A stretch of 64,000 nucleotides of DNA, from contig NZ_WKCB01000019.1 in NCBI RefSeq assembly GCF_021606685.1, positions 1-64,000 of the forward strand. The letters are read 5' to 3'. The notes under the pieces were generated by a model. The model saw nothing but the letters and a program-made list of their open reading frames with translations, was not told the DNA's origin and did no database searches. This DNA comes from Pseudomonas syringae (lineage in GTDB: Bacteria > Pseudomonadota > Gammaproteobacteria > Pseudomonadales > Pseudomonadaceae). This document shows, piece by piece, positions 51,849-63,809 of this stretch. Positions within the stretch are counted from its first letter, which is position 1; each line of letters opens with the position of its first letter. The translations under genes and the position numbers were made by a program.

Positions 51849-54800
51849 TCAACTCAGCATTAGGCGCCCCCCCACGCCGGAGCTGTTGACCCAAATCTTT
51901 GAGCCGTGCTTCTTCTGTACCACCGTGGCCAGTTTTGTTACGAAGTCGCGCCTCACCTGAGCATCCGCCAGTTGTTGCACACTCGCACCCGGCAGGTTCG
52001 GGTACTGTGCCGAGAGGTCCTTCGTTAATTCGAGACGGGATCGCGTGACGGCGTCCGATCCATTGCGTAAGGTTACTGTGCCTTCAAAGGCCTTCACTAG
52101 CCGCTTGATGATTTTTTGAAACCGGCTGGCAAAAGAGAACCCCCTGCCCTCTGCCAAGTGACAAACCAGCAATCGGACATTATCAAAGCTTGAGGGGTCC
52201 ACACCTTTGCTTTTCAACAAAGCAACCAGTTTTTTTGCGTCGTAAGGCTTGCCATCCACCATCACCTCTGAACCCTCGAGAAGCAGCTTGTCCAGCCAAT
52301 TACGGTTAGTACCGTGCGCCACGATATTGAGCCGTTTGTGCCCTTTATAGGTGTCGGTGAATGTATGGATTTCAGTGCCGATCAATTGCAGATCTTCCAT
52401 TTTTCCGCCCATCTGGATGACGTTATCCTGCTCCAGCCCCTGCTCCAGAAAGCTGGGAACCGCTGGCGCCACACCGGGCGTACTGACCGGAAGGGCGGAG
52501 GCCTCGGGTGTGAAACCGCTCAAGGGCGGGCCATACGGCTTACCAGTGCGCGCATCATGGGCATACCATTTTTGCGCAGCCTCATCATATTGCGCGAGAA
52601 CGGCAACCGACCCCGCTTCACCTCGCACCGATCCCACTGCCACGTCACCGCGCCGCACGAGGTCACTCAACGCAGAGGGGCTGAGGATGTGTTGCCGGTT
52701 GAGGCCATGGCCGGCTGACGACAATTCACCTGCGCCATCACCCAACTTCACCGATGACGCAACCTCCCCCTCCAGCGCATTGCCGACACGTGAACTGACA
52801 AGCGACTCGACTTCTCGACTTCCCAGTTTGCTCAAGGCACTGGCCCCCGCCTCGACCAGCTTGAGTTCGGGCGCGAGAAACCCAAACACATCAAACGCAA
52901 GGTCGACGGCCGCCGCGCCATAATGACCCGCCTTTGCATCTTCCGCAGCGGCGACAAAGGGGATCATCCTGACCAGCGTATCTTTGATGCCCGTATCAGA
53001 CTGTACTTTGTCGACATGGGCAGTCGTGCCTTTGGACTTTTCCTTGAGCGCCTCAAAACCCGAGACAAAATAACCTGCTGCGGCATTTGCCAGATTTTTT
53101 GTGTTCTGGGTGAAAAAACTTCTCGGAATGCTGTCGCTATTGGAGGGTTCGTCAGCGGATATCGACCCGCTGCCCGTTACACCGGAAAAGGGGATCCTTT
53201 CGATAATCACATTTTTAGACGTCTTGCCTTCCTGGGGCTTAGCGCCCTTTTGATAGGCGGGAAAGTCCAGCGCCAGGGAACCGTGGGTGCCCACTGTCAA
53301 CGGATCGGGCAAACCGCTGTGTTTACGCAGCAGCTTCTGGCTCGGGAATAATTCGTAATCTGTTGGCGGTGAGGTTCTTCGTGTGCGAATCACCAGGCCG
53401 GAGTCGCCGCCGCGCACGGCATATATTTCGGGGTTGCCGGATTGGAAGTTCTTGCGGTCCTCAAGTGGAAGGTCAGCCAACAGATTACGGATATTCAGGG
53501 CCACACTGCTTTTGAGCCTTACGCTGTAGCCATCCGCTTGCGCTTGATAAAGCCCTTTGAGGTCAGGCAGTGACTGGGCGGCTTGTAGTACACGCTGGAA
53601 TGGGACATTGCTGTCCTCACACGCCCATTTGAATTTCGACTCATTCAGGAGGCCCGACATGTAGAGTTCCACGATTGAGTAACGCGGCCCCTTCGAAAAG
53701 TCAAAAGGCTTGCCCGCTTGATCTGACCTGACCGACATCTTTTCAAAGTCGATATCGTTACCCAGCACTTTTCTCAATTGCGCCAGCGCCAGCGCCTTGT
53801 GTGACGGGATAGCGGCCTGCTGTGCGTCACTGGCCGAGGCCAGTTCCGTGCGTTGCTGATTGAATCGCCTGCGCGCCAGCTCGATGCTTTCGTTGGAATA
53901 GACGCCGTCAGCGCGCTTGGCGATAAACCCGTTGATGATGCCCCAGTCCACAATCGCATCGCGCTGCGCGCCAACCTGCATGTCCTGCTCGCTGAGCGAG
54001 ATCGGCTGCGTATCACCAAACGCCATCACCTCCCGGAAGGTCATGCCCTGTGACGCGCCCGGCGCCATCTTTTCGATACGCGCCACCGCCATGCTGAAGC
54101 TGCACCATGCATGAGAACCATAGACAAGGGTGCTGGGCATTTCTGCGACTAGAAACTCTGGCGCCATGCCAGCCAGCAGCAGTCGGCCAGCAGCAGGCGC
54201 CAGTGGCTCCCTGACCTTACCTTGGGTGGTCAAATGGTGGGTCAGGCCGTCGACAATCGCCTGTGGCGTCAAGCCCCAGTTACTTTCCTGGGCCAAGTCG
54301 TAGCCTGCCACGCGGTTACGCTGCGTACCGGCGGCCGGATCAAGGTTGAGCACCATGGCTGCGGCCGCCCAATCCACCGCGCTGGTTGCTGTGGATTTAC
54401 CTCCCAGCTTTTTTTCCAGCACTTCGGACAGCGCCTTGGCCTGAGTGCTGGAAAGCAGCCGTTCAAGCGTTTTCGCCGCCCCCTCGCCTGCAAGTGTTCT
54501 AACCGTGCTGCCGAACAGCCGGGCTATCCCGCCGCGCCGAGGTATCCCGTGTACCCCCAGAGACTCAGCGCTCACCGCACTAACCTGCCGGCGCTGTTCG
54601 CTGCTCAGCATAGGTGGGGTCAACAGCCGCCAATAGTTGCCTTGCGCAGGCGCTTGCAGCGGCGCACTGTTCAGCACTTTACGCAGGTTCGACAACTGCT
54701 CTCGATTGTGCGGAACACTCAAGCCACTGCCTTGAATGAAGTCACTCACGCTCACGGTGTGACCTGGGTGCGCGGAGTGATGCTGCCCGTAGGGCGAATC

Positions 54801-56375
54801 GGGGTGCACCCGCAAGATGCTGTCCTTGAGCAACCGGCTGAAGTTATCCAATGAACCATTGGTAAACACTTTTTCGACGTCGGCAAGGCTCTGGGTCAGC
54901 GCGTGTTTGTCATGCAGCTTGCCTATTGCCAATTGCTGGGCTTGGAGCGAATCCATTGAAGAGATACCGCCCCTGTCTTGGCTGATGAACGAGGCCGGGT
55001 TGCTCTCGATCTCATCCGCCGTCTGGCCCGCGTCATGTTCATCAAAGCCAACAAGGTTATGGCCATAGAAGGCTGCCACCAGTTTCAGTGGCGCGGCGTT
55101 TTCAGGGAAGTCGACGGGCGACGGCGCTTTATTGTGGCGGCTGACGGCCACCGCGGCCGTAGCCGACTGGATCGGGGCCAGTGCTTGCGCCCACTCCTTG
55201 TTGTGATCGAAGTTTCTGGCTTGAGGCGTACCATTGAAGGTTGCGTACACATCGTTATGCAGTGGGGAGACTTGCAGCGTCGATACATCTACGCCATTGG
55301 CCTTTACCCAATTCAGGAATTGCGGCGTCTTGAACGCATCGCGATAGAGTTGCCACCATTGCCCGAAGGTGGACCCCTTGGGTATTTCGCTCATGGTCTT
55401 CTGGTAGAGCGCATCTCCGTCCCAGGGACCTTGACGCAGCTCTGCAGCAAATCGAGCCCCCAGCAGCCTGTCGGCCTTGGCCTGGGCGGATTTGTCGGGT
55501 TGCCCAACCATAACGCTATAGTCGTCGTCAATCTCGGCGAGCACTTGCTGTTGGTCCGCAAGCGCCTGTGGGCCACGCACGGTTGGCGAACGGCCTGAGT
55601 CGTGGGCTGGGATGTCCGGAAATGCTCCGAGTTTTTTGAGTTCGGCTGCCCGTTCTTGAGCACGCCACGTGGCGGGGTCGGCGTTGTTTTCAGCATAAAA
55701 ATTGCCCACCACCTCCAGCGGCACACCTGCATCGGGGCTTCCAAGGGAAATGGGAGTGCCACGACGCGGCGGCGCAAGCACTCTCGCCGCGCTCAAGATA
55801 GGGTCCGCCACCTCCGTCCACCCCACATCGGCGCGCAGGAGAACTTGTTTTTTTTCACCGTTGAACTCACCCACCAAGGTCCCGGTGTCGGGATTCAGGC
55901 GCATGGTGGCAACGTTCAGACCCACCTCCTTGCTCCACTGCACAAAGTTGGGGTTGTTCAAGGCGTCGCGGTATTGCTGCCACCACACCCCTATGCTCGA
56001 GTTGCTTGGGACATCCGCGAGCATGGTCTTTTGGTAGCTGGGCCAGTCATTCCATCGGGCAGACTCCAACCCTGCGATGTACTTCGCCGCGACTACCTTG
56101 TCTGCGTCCTGCTGCGTACCCGGAACCGCGACCAAAGGGGCCGCGACGTGGCGTGAATGAGAGTGCCGTCCGTGCGTGTGGCGCACACCCCTTTGAAGAG
56201 AAACATGCGCGCCCTCATCCAGCGGGCGGTCAGGAGCAGCATGATTGTTTGGGGTGGACGTTTCTGTACTCAAACGAGGTAAAGAAGAAAATCCTACGTT
56301 AAAGGGCTGCATTTTTCTCACGCCTTGGGGTTGTTGACCTACACCTGATTGGTCGAACATCCTCAAACGGTTCAT
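51849..56375 (-). CDS. Large toxin-like protein with duplicated N-terminal module and C80-like C-terminal protease domain, 1508 aa
   Basis: No family assigned with certainty. Residues 91-229 and 297-440 are related repeats, each with YQKTM, a short IP or VP turn, WWQxYRDA and a beta strand ending FNG. The middle (about 600-900) has conserved-looking blocks such as GRLLLAGMAPEFLVAEMPS and WCSFSMAVARIEKMAP. Near 1150-1230 are hydrophobic helices (AAAGYFVSGFEAL, AAVDLAFDVFGFLAPEL). The C-terminal ~170 residues hold NIVAHGTN (His1354) and VRLLVCHLAEG (Cys1405), then FASRFQKII and VTLRNGSDAV, resembling C80 protease domains of MARTX/TcdB toxins. There is no signal peptide. The start is uncertain: the ATG at 56312 has AAGG upstream, 56375 does not. 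It is antisense to flanking hydroxybutyrate genes. Confidence 0.8.
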   Translation of the reverse strand: MNRLRMFDQSGVGQQPQGVRKMQPFNVGFSSLPRLSTETSTPNNHAAPDRPLDEGAHVSLQRGVRHTHGRHSHSRHVAAPLVAVPGTQQDADKVVAAKYIAGLESARWNDWPSYQKTMLADVPSNSSIGVWWQQYRDALNNPNFVQWSKEVGLNVATMRLNPDTGTLVGEFNGEKKQVLLRADVGWTEVADPILSAARVLAPPRRGTPISLGSPDAGVPLEVVGNFYAENNADPATWRAQERAAELKKLGAFPDIPAHDSGRSPTVRGPQALADQQQVLAEIDDDYSVMVGQPDKSAQAKADRLLGARFAAELRQGPWDGDALYQKTMSEIPKGSTFGQWWQLYRDAFKTPQFLNWVKANGVDVSTLQVSPLHNDVYATFNGTPQARNFDHNKEWAQALAPIQSATAAVAVSRHNKAPSPVDFPENAAPLKLVAAFYGHNLVGFDEHDAGQTADEIESNPASFISQDRGGISSMDSLQAQQLAIGKLHDKHALTQSLADVEKVFTNGSLDNFSRLLKDSILRVHPDSPYGQHHSAHPGHTVSVSDFIQGSGLSVPHNREQLSNLRKVLNSAPLQAPAQGNYWRLLTPPMLSSEQRRQVSAVSAESLGVHGIPRRGGIARLFGSTVRTLAGEGAAKTLERLLSSTQAKALSEVLEKKLGGKSTATSAVDWAAAAMVLNLDPAAGTQRNRVAGYDLAQESNWGLTPQAIVDGLTHHLTTQGKVREPLAPAAGRLLLAGMAPEFLVAEMPSTLVYGSHAWCSFSMAVARIEKMAPGASQGMTFREVMAFGDTQPISLSEQDMQVGAQRDAIVDWGIINGFIAKRADGVYSNESIELARRRFNQQRTELASASDAQQAAIPSHKALALAQLRKVLGNDIDFEKMSVRSDQAGKPFDFSKGPRYSIVELYMSGLLNESKFKWACEDSNVPFQRVLQAAQSLPDLKGLYQAQADGYSVRLKSSVALNIRNLLADLPLEDRKNFQSGNPEIYAVRGGDSGLVIRTRRTSPPTDYELFPSQKLLRKHSGLPDPLTVGTHGSLALDFPAYQKGAKPQEGKTSKNVIIERIPFSGVTGSGSISADEPSNSDSIPRSFFTQNTKNLANAAAGYFVSGFEALKEKSKGTTAHVDKVQSDTGIKDTLVRMIPFVAAAEDAKAGHYGAAAVDLAFDVFGFLAPELKLVEAGASALSKLGSREVESLVSSRVGNALEGEVASSVKLGDGAGELSSAGHGLNRQHILSPSALSDLVRRGDVAVGSVRGEAGSVAVLAQYDEAAQKWYAHDARTGKPYGPPLSGFTPEASALPVSTPGVAPAVPSFLEQGLEQDNVIQMGGKMEDLQLIGTEIHTFTDTYKGHKRLNIVAHGTNRNWLDKLLLEGSEVMVDGKPYDAKKLVALLKSKGVDPSSFDNVRLLVCHLAEGRGFSFASRFQKIIKRLVKAFEGTVTLRNGSDAVTRSRLELTKDLSAQYPNLPGASVQQLADAQVRRDFVTKLATVVQKKHGSKIWVNSSGVGGRLMLS

Positions 56376-56483
56376 GCTAAATAGTACGAAGATATGTTAC
56401 GCGTCCCACATCCTAACGGTTACTTAACGCTTGACCCGCAACACCGCTCACCCAACGCTTGAGAACACAATAAAAGGCCAATA

Positions 56484-58436
<1,953 letters not shown>

Positions 58437-58578
58437 AGATGAAAGGTTTCAGCCCTGAGCGACTCATTTGAAGACAAAACCCCAATGCATGCTATTTTTC
58501 GAGGGGTAGTCAGCCGTTCCCGACTCACGGGATAATCGGTCTTTGTCTTTTTCAAAGCGTCATGCTCAGGGCTTTTTC

Positions 58579-61116
58579 ATGAATGGAACATCCACCGGTA
58601 GCGAAGCTGCTGCATTGATTGCACAGCTGGACTGGGCACAAAGCCCCCTCGGTGAGGCCAATGACTGGCCGCAAAGCCTGCGCACGGCCATGGATATCGT
58701 CGTCAACTCACCGATGCCGATGCTCCTGCTGTGGGGCAACCAACTGACCCAGCTCTACAACGATGGCTTCGCACGCCTGGCGGGCAACAAACACCCCGAC
58801 GCCCTCGGCCAGCCGGCACATACCACCTGGCCGGAGCTGGAAAGCTTCACCGCACCCATCTACGACGCCGTGCTTGACGGCCAGGTGCGCACCTTCACCG
58901 AGCAGCGTTTCGTGCTGCAACGCAACCACCGCGACACCGAGATCTGGCTGGACCTGACCTACAGCCCGATCCGCGATGAGAGCGGCGCCGTGGCCGGCAT
59001 CCTGGTCACCGCCATCGAAACCAACGAGCGCCGCAGCAAAGCCCTCGAACTGCAACAGCGCTCCGAAGACAGCCTCAAGGCGCAGCACAACACCGAGCAA
59101 CGCCTGCAGCTTGCACTGGCGGCAACCGACGCGGTGGGCACCTGGGATTGGGACATCGGCGAAGATCGCTTCATCGCCGACGCGCACTTCGCCTACTTGC
59201 ACGGCGTGGAGCCCGACGACGCCAGGCTGCTGCCGATCAGCGACTACCTGCAAGGCGTGCACCCCGAAGACCGCAGCATGGTGGCGCGCAGCATCAAGCA
59301 TTGCATCACCTTTGGCACCGAGTACGCCGAGGAATACCGCCTGCTGCAGGCCGACGGCCAGGTGCGCTGGGTGTTTGCCCGTGGCCGCTGCTACAAGGAC
59401 CATCAAGGCCGTCCGGCGCGCTTCCTCGGCGCCGCACTGGACCTCACCGAGCGCAAGCACACCGAGCAGGCCCTGCGCCAAAGCCAGACCGAGCTGCAAC
59501 TGATCATCAACGCCATGCCGGTGCTGATCGGCTACGTCGACCACGAGCAGCGTTTTCGCCTGAACAACAGCGCGTACCTGGAGTGGTACGGCATGACGCC
59601 CCAGGAGCTGTACGGCAAGACCATCCGCGAGGTGCTCGGTGACGAGGTATACGCCGGGCGCGAGGACAAGATCAACGCCGCGCTCAAGGGCAAGGCGTGC
59701 AGTTTAATGACCATCACCCCGCACCGCGATGGCCGGCCACGCCATGCACTGATGAAGTACCTGCCGCGCTTCAGCAATGATGGTTCGGTGAATGGGTTCT
59801 ACATCTTTGTCATCGACGAAACTGAACGCAAACTCACCGAAGAGGCGCTGCGCCACCTCAACGAAAACCTCGAAGAGCGCGTGGCCCAGCGCACGCAGGC
59901 GCTGGCCGAAGCCAACCAGCGCCTGCAGAACGAGATGTTCGAGCGCGAACGCGCCGAAGATGCCCTGCGCCATGCGCAAAAGATGGAAGCGGTGGGCCAG
60001 CTCACCGGGGGTATCGCCCACGACTTCAACAATATGCTCACCGGCATCATCGGCAGCCTGGACCTGATGCAGCGCTATATCGCCGCCGGGCGCAGCGAGG
60101 AGATCGGCCGCTTCACCGAGGCTGCCGTGTCCTCGGCCCACCGTGCGGCCGCCCTGACCCACCGGCTGCTGGCGTTCTCGCGGCGCCAGTCGCTGGACCG
60201 CCGCCCGCTCGACCCCAACCACTTGGTGGCGTCCCTGGAGGACTTGTTCCGGCGTACCAAAGGCGCGCACATCGCGCTCAAGGTGCAGCTGGGCCATGAC
60301 ATTTGGCCGGTAAATACCGACGCCAGCCAACTGGAAAACGCCCTGCTCAACCTGGTGATCAACGCCCGCGATGCCATGCCCGACGGCGGCGAACTGCTGA
60401 TCGAAACCGCCAACAGCTACCTGGACGGCACCGATATCACCACCCTGGAACCGGTGCGGGCCGGCGACTATGTGATGCTCGGCGTGTGCGACAACGGCAC
60501 CGGCATGGCGCCCAAGATCCTCGCCAAGGCGTTCGACCCGTTCTTTACCACCAAACCCATCGGCCAGGGCACCGGCCTTGGGCTGTCAATGATCTACGGG
60601 TTTGCACAGCAGTCAGGCGGCCACGTGACCATTCAAAGCGAACCGGGCCAGGGCACCTGTGTGCGCCTGTACCTGCCGCGCTTGCATGGCACCGCGCTGG
60701 AAAGCAGCCTGCCCGCCAGCCTCGGCGAAGCGCCGGTGGCACTGGCCGGTGAAGCCGTGGTGGTGGTCGAGGACGACCCGGCGGTGCGCATGCTGGTGGT
60801 CAATGTGCTCGATGAGCTGGGCTACACCGCGCACCAGGCCGCGGATTCGCGCACGGCGCTGCCGCTGCTGGAGTCGGATCTGCGCGTGGACTTGCTGGTC
60901 ACCGACGTCGGCCTGCCTGGCATGAACGGCCGGCAACTGGCGGAAATCGCCCGTCAACACCGGCCAGGGTTGCGCGTGCTGTTCATGACCGGTTACGCGG
61001 AAAAAGCCGCCGAGCGCCAGGGTTTTCTCGAGGACGGCATGGACATGGTGGCCAAGCCTTTCTCCATCGACGTGCTGGCCACAAAAATCCGCAGCATGAT
61101 CAGCGTCGTCGAATGA
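58579..61116 (+). CDS. Hybrid sensor histidine kinase with PAS domains and receiver, 845 aa
   Basis: The ATG at 58579 follows CAGGG by about 7 bases; a TTG at 58543 would add 12 residues. There are no membrane segments, so it is cytoplasmic. Order: a PAS-like domain (residues ~40-155), PAS/PAC domains ~185-295 and ~310-425, and a coiled linker. Then come H-box [14 protein letters not shown] near 480, N-box [10 protein letters not shown] near 595, G-boxes DNGTGMAP and [11 protein letters not shown] near 640-675, and a receiver (~735-845) with Asp in [18 protein letters not shown] and KPFS. No response regulator or partner gene is adjacent. Signal unknown; the soluble PAS-rich layout suggests light, redox or a small intracellular ligand. 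Confidence 0.9.
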   Translation: MNGTSTGSEAAALIAQLDWAQSPLGEANDWPQSLRTAMDIVVNSPMPMLLLWGNQLTQLYNDGFARLAGNKHPDALGQPAHTTWPELESFTAPIYDAVLDGQVRTFTEQRFVLQRNHRDTEIWLDLTYSPIRDESGAVAGILVTAIETNERRSKALELQQRSEDSLKAQHNTEQRLQLALAATDAVGTWDWDIGEDRFIADAHFAYLHGVEPDDARLLPISDYLQGVHPEDRSMVARSIKHCITFGTEYAEEYRLLQADGQVRWVFARGRCYKDHQGRPARFLGAALDLTERKHTEQALRQSQTELQLIINAMPVLIGYVDHEQRFRLNNSAYLEWYGMTPQELYGKTIREVLGDEVYAGREDKINAALKGKACSLMTITPHRDGRPRHALMKYLPRFSNDGSVNGFYIFVIDETERKLTEEALRHLNENLEERVAQRTQALAEANQRLQNEMFERERAEDALRHAQKMEAVGQLTGGIAHDFNNMLTGIIGSLDLMQRYIAAGRSEEIGRFTEAAVSSAHRAAALTHRLLAFSRRQSLDRRPLDPNHLVASLEDLFRRTKGAHIALKVQLGHDIWPVNTDASQLENALLNLVINARDAMPDGGELLIETANSYLDGTDITTLEPVRAGDYVMLGVCDNGTGMAPKILAKAFDPFFTTKPIGQGTGLGLSMIYGFAQQSGGHVTIQSEPGQGTCVRLYLPRLHGTALESSLPASLGEAPVALAGEAVVVVEDDPAVRMLVVNVLDELGYTAHQAADSRTALPLLESDLRVDLLVTDVGLPGMNGRQLAEIARQHRPGLRVLFMTGYAEKAAERQGFLEDGMDMVAKPFSIDVLATKIRSMISVVE

Positions 61117-61159
61117 GTTCAGGCATAATCGCGCGCCGTCGCACACCCGGAAGAGAGAG

Positions 61160-61435
61160 ATGAAAGCCCAAGCCCGCCATATTCTGGTGAAGACCAGCGA
61201 AGAAGCCGAACAGCTCAAGCAACGCATCGCCAAGGGCGAAGCCTTTGATGTGCTGGCCAAGAAGTACTCGACCTGCCCGTCCGGCAAGCGCGGTGGTGAT
61301 CTGGGTGAAGTACGGCCAGGGCAGATGGTTGGGGCGATTGATGCGGTGATCTTCAAGAAGCCGGTGAAAGTGGTTCACGGGCCGATCAAAAGCAAGTTCG
61401 GGTATCACCTGGTGCAGGTGTTTTACCGGGATTGA
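61160..61435 (+). CDS. Small cytoplasmic parvulin peptidyl-prolyl isomerase, 91 aa
   Basis: A single parvulin domain: ARHILVKTSEEAEQLKQ, STCPSGKRGGDLGEVRPGQMVG, and GPIKSKFGYHLVQVFYRD. All active-site positions (two His and the Cys) are present. GGAAGAGAGAG lies just before the ATG. It is a paralogue of the 93-aa protein at 41741 with the same length and motif spacing but many differences; this copy is more basic. Monocistronic, 43 bases after the histidine kinase gene, possibly read through from it. Confidence 0.92.
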   Translation: MKAQARHILVKTSEEAEQLKQRIAKGEAFDVLAKKYSTCPSGKRGGDLGEVRPGQMVGAIDAVIFKKPVKVVHGPIKSKFGYHLVQVFYRD

Positions 61436-61455
61436 GTGTTTGGCTTTAAATAGCT

Positions 61456-61538
61456 ATCGGGGGCAAGCCCCCTCCCACCTTCGACCGCATTTCAATCGCA
61501 GGAACACGGTTAACTGTGGGAGGGGGCTTGCTCCCGAT
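61456..61538. repeat. REP pair in outward (tail-to-tail) arrangement
   Basis: ATCGGGGGCAAGCCCCCTCC (61456-61477) is followed by TGTGGGAGGGGGCTTGCTCC (61515-61538), the reverse order of the arms in the other REPINs of the window. It is either a reversed pair or two halves of neighbouring elements. It lies between the convergent parvulin and kinase genes. Confidence 0.85.
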
Positions 61539-61555
61539 CCGCCGCAGGCGGCCAT

Positions 61556-62461
61556 TCACCTGGGAATCAACGCCCCCGGCACCTGAATCACCCGACTCGC
61601 CAACTGATGCCCGGCCAAGGCCGCCTCCTCCGGCGTCCCGCCCTTGAGCCGAGCGGCCAGATAAGCCGCACTGAAAGAATCCCCCGCCGCCGTCGTATCC
61701 ACTACCTTGGCCACCTTCAACGCCGGCACCGCAAAACGCTCGCCGTCACAACGGATCAAGCACGCATCCGCGCCGCGCTTGAGCACCACTTCCGCAATCG
61801 CCGGGTACGCCGCGAACACCTGCTCGCTGTCGGCATAACCAAACAACCCACGCTCGTCATCCTCGGTGAGCAAGGCGATATCCACCTCGGCCAGCACCTC
61901 GTGATACGCCGCGCGTGCCGCCTCGACGCTGGCCCACAGGCGCGGCCGGTAATTGTTGTCGAACACCACCTTGCCCCCGCGTCGACGAGTTTCAACCAGG
62001 GCTTGCAGTAGCCGTTCACGTCCGACTTCGCCCAGCACCGCCAGGGTAATGCCGCTGAAATACACCACGTCGTAACCCGGCAACGCCGCCAGGATCGGTT
62101 CGGCCGCCGGCGTGGTGAAGCAATCACGCACGGCCGCTTCGTTGCGCCAGTAGAGGAATTTGCGTTCGCCGTTGGCATCGGTCTGGATGCAATACAAGCC
62201 GGGCAGACGACCGGGCAAGCGCTGCACGCGCTCCAGCCCGAGGCCTTCCTCGGCCCAGTGCGCGCACATCGCATCGCTGAAGCTGTCATCGCCCAGGGCG
62301 GTGACGTAGTCGACGCTGCCGGTCTCGCCCAGCTCGCGGCGCAGGTACACCGCCGCGTTCAGGGTATCGCCGCCAAAGCTCTGTTGCAGGCTGCCGTCGG
62401 CGCGGTGTTGCAGTTCGATCATGCATTCGCCGATCAGGGCGATGCGGGGGGTTGTGCTCAT
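61556..62461 (-). CDS. kdgK: PfkB-family sugar kinase (2-dehydro-3-deoxygluconokinase-like), 301 aa
   Basis: A ribokinase-fold kinase: GECMIELQ at residues 10-17, GGDTLNAAVYLRR near 30, VDYVTALGDDSFSD near 48, YWRNEAAVRD near 100 (KdgK-type), NNYRPRLW near 165, and the catalytic loop DTTAAGDSFSAAYLA near 250 with anion hole and Asp. It should phosphorylate 2-keto-3-deoxygluconate or a related ketose. The ATG at 62461 (MSTTPRIALIGE) is chosen; upstream reading enters a REP. It is same-strand with the deaminase and IclR genes and separated from them by a REP pair. The substrate name is by motif similarity only. Confidence 0.85.
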   Translation of the reverse strand: MSTTPRIALIGECMIELQHRADGSLQQSFGGDTLNAAVYLRRELGETGSVDYVTALGDDSFSDAMCAHWAEEGLGLERVQRLPGRLPGLYCIQTDANGERKFLYWRNEAAVRDCFTTPAAEPILAALPGYDVVYFSGITLAVLGEVGRERLLQALVETRRRGGKVVFDNNYRPRLWASVEAARAAYHEVLAEVDIALLTEDDERGLFGYADSEQVFAAYPAIAEVVLKRGADACLIRCDGERFAVPALKVAKVVDTTAAGDSFSAAYLAARLKGGTPEEAALAGHQLASRVIQVPGALIPR

Positions 62462-62493
62462 GCCGTGTGATCTCTGGTGTGGCTGATGGCCTG

Positions 62494-62574
62494 ATCGCGG
62501 GCAAGCCCCCTCCCACATTTGATTGCATTTCCACTGAAGGAACTCGGTCGAATGTGGGAGCGGGCTTGCTCGCG
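62494..62574. repeat. REP pair of mixed type in outward arrangement
   Basis: ATCGCGGGCAAGCCCCCTCC (62494-62517) and TGTGGGAGCGGGCTTGCTCG (62553-62574) are arms of two different REP subtypes facing outward. It sits between kdgK and the deaminase gene, which are on the same strand, an uncommon spot that may attenuate read-through. Confidence 0.82.
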
Positions 62575-62590
62575 CAGGCCGCGACTCGGT

Positions 62591-63799
62591 CTAGAAGCAG
62601 GTCTGCAGCGACTCAAGTACCTGCAACTGCTCATCCACCAGGCAGCCGACCTGCCACTTGTCGAACGTCAGGCACGGGTGCGAGGTGCCAAAGGAAATGA
62701 TGTCGCCAATGCGCAACTCAACCCCAGGCGCCACCGTCATGAACGCGTGCTGATCCATCACGGCGGTGACCTTGCACGCGGTCACATCATCGCCTTCTGC
62801 CGGCACAATCCCGGCCTTGTAGCGCTTGAGCGGTACCGGCAGGCCGGCGTCGTAAGCCACGTCGCGCTTGCCCAGGGCGATCACCGCAAAGCCAGGCTCG
62901 GGCAGCGACTGCACATGGGCCCAGACTTCCAGGGCCGGGCGCAGGCCTTCATTGAGGTCGCTGCGGCGCTCAAGTACGCAGCATTGCGCCTCTTTGTAGA
63001 TGCCGTGGTCGTGGGCCACGTAGCTGCCGGGGCGCAAGACGCTGAGGAAGCGACCTGCGGCGTTCTGCGCTTCGAACGACTCGGCGATCAGGTCGTACCA
63101 GGCCGAACCCGAGGCAGTGACGATGGGCTTGGGCAGGTCAAAGGAACCGTTGTTTTGCAGGTCCACGGCCAGGCGCACAAGGCTCGCGGCGAAGGCGCGG
63201 ATACCACTGATGGCGTGCTCCCCGTGGATCACGCCTTCGTAACCCTCGATACCCGTCAGCGCGAGGGCCGGCTGGGCCTTGATGGCCTTGGCCAGGTCGC
63301 GCACTTGCTGCTCGCTGCGGCAGCCGCAACGGCCGCCGACCACACCGTATTCGATCATCACGTTGAGGCGCAGGCCACGCGCAGCGAAGAACAGGCCCAG
63401 GTCGGCGACGTTGTCCGGGTGGTCGACCATGCAGTGAAAGTCGAAATCCTTGTCGGTCAGCAGGTCGGCGATCAACGCCATGTTCGGCGCGCCCACCAGT
63501 TGGTTGGCCATCAACACCCGGCGCACGCCACCGGCGTAGGCCGCGCGGGTCTGCACCGCATTGGCCAGGGTGATGCCCCAGGCGCCCTGGGCGATCTGGC
63601 GCTGGAACAGCGCCGGCATCATGCTGGTTTTGCCATGGGGCGCAAGCTCTGCGCCGCTGTTGCTGACAAAGTCCTGCATCCAGCGAATGTTGTGTTCCAG
63701 GGCGTCGCGGTGCAGCACCAGGGCCGGCAGGCTGACGTCACGGACCAGATGGGCACCGACAGCGGCGGCGCCCTTTTCAACGGCATTGAGGGCAGGCAT
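62591..63799 (-). CDS. D-amino-acid deaminase, DSD1/D-serine dehydratase-like, 402 aa
   Basis: A PLP enzyme with an alanine-racemase-type N-terminal barrel. The Schiff-base Lys is in APHGKTSMMP near residue 56, and the PLP-phosphate region is near GIEGYEGVIHG and ASGSAWYD. The C-terminal beta domain holds the zinc ligands of eukaryotic-type D-serine dehydratase in SFGTSHPCLTFDKW (His and Cys near residue 377). It probably converts D-serine or D-threonine-like amino acids to keto acids and ammonia. It is next to a KDG-kinase-like gene and a partial IclR gene. In pseudomonads this set commonly occurs with RidA and D-aminoacylase genes, which would lie outside the window. Confidence 0.88.
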   Translation of the reverse strand: MPALNAVEKGAAAVGAHLVRDVSLPALVLHRDALEHNIRWMQDFVSNSGAELAPHGKTSMMPALFQRQIAQGAWGITLANAVQTRAAYAGGVRRVLMANQLVGAPNMALIADLLTDKDFDFHCMVDHPDNVADLGLFFAARGLRLNVMIEYGVVGGRCGCRSEQQVRDLAKAIKAQPALALTGIEGYEGVIHGEHAISGIRAFAASLVRLAVDLQNNGSFDLPKPIVTASGSAWYDLIAESFEAQNAAGRFLSVLRPGSYVAHDHGIYKEAQCCVLERRSDLNEGLRPALEVWAHVQSLPEPGFAVIALGKRDVAYDAGLPVPLKRYKAGIVPAEGDDVTACKVTAVMDQHAFMTVAPGVELRIGDIISFGTSHPCLTFDKWQVGCLVDEQLQVLESLQTCF

Positions 63800-63809
63800 G
63801 CAAAAGCTC

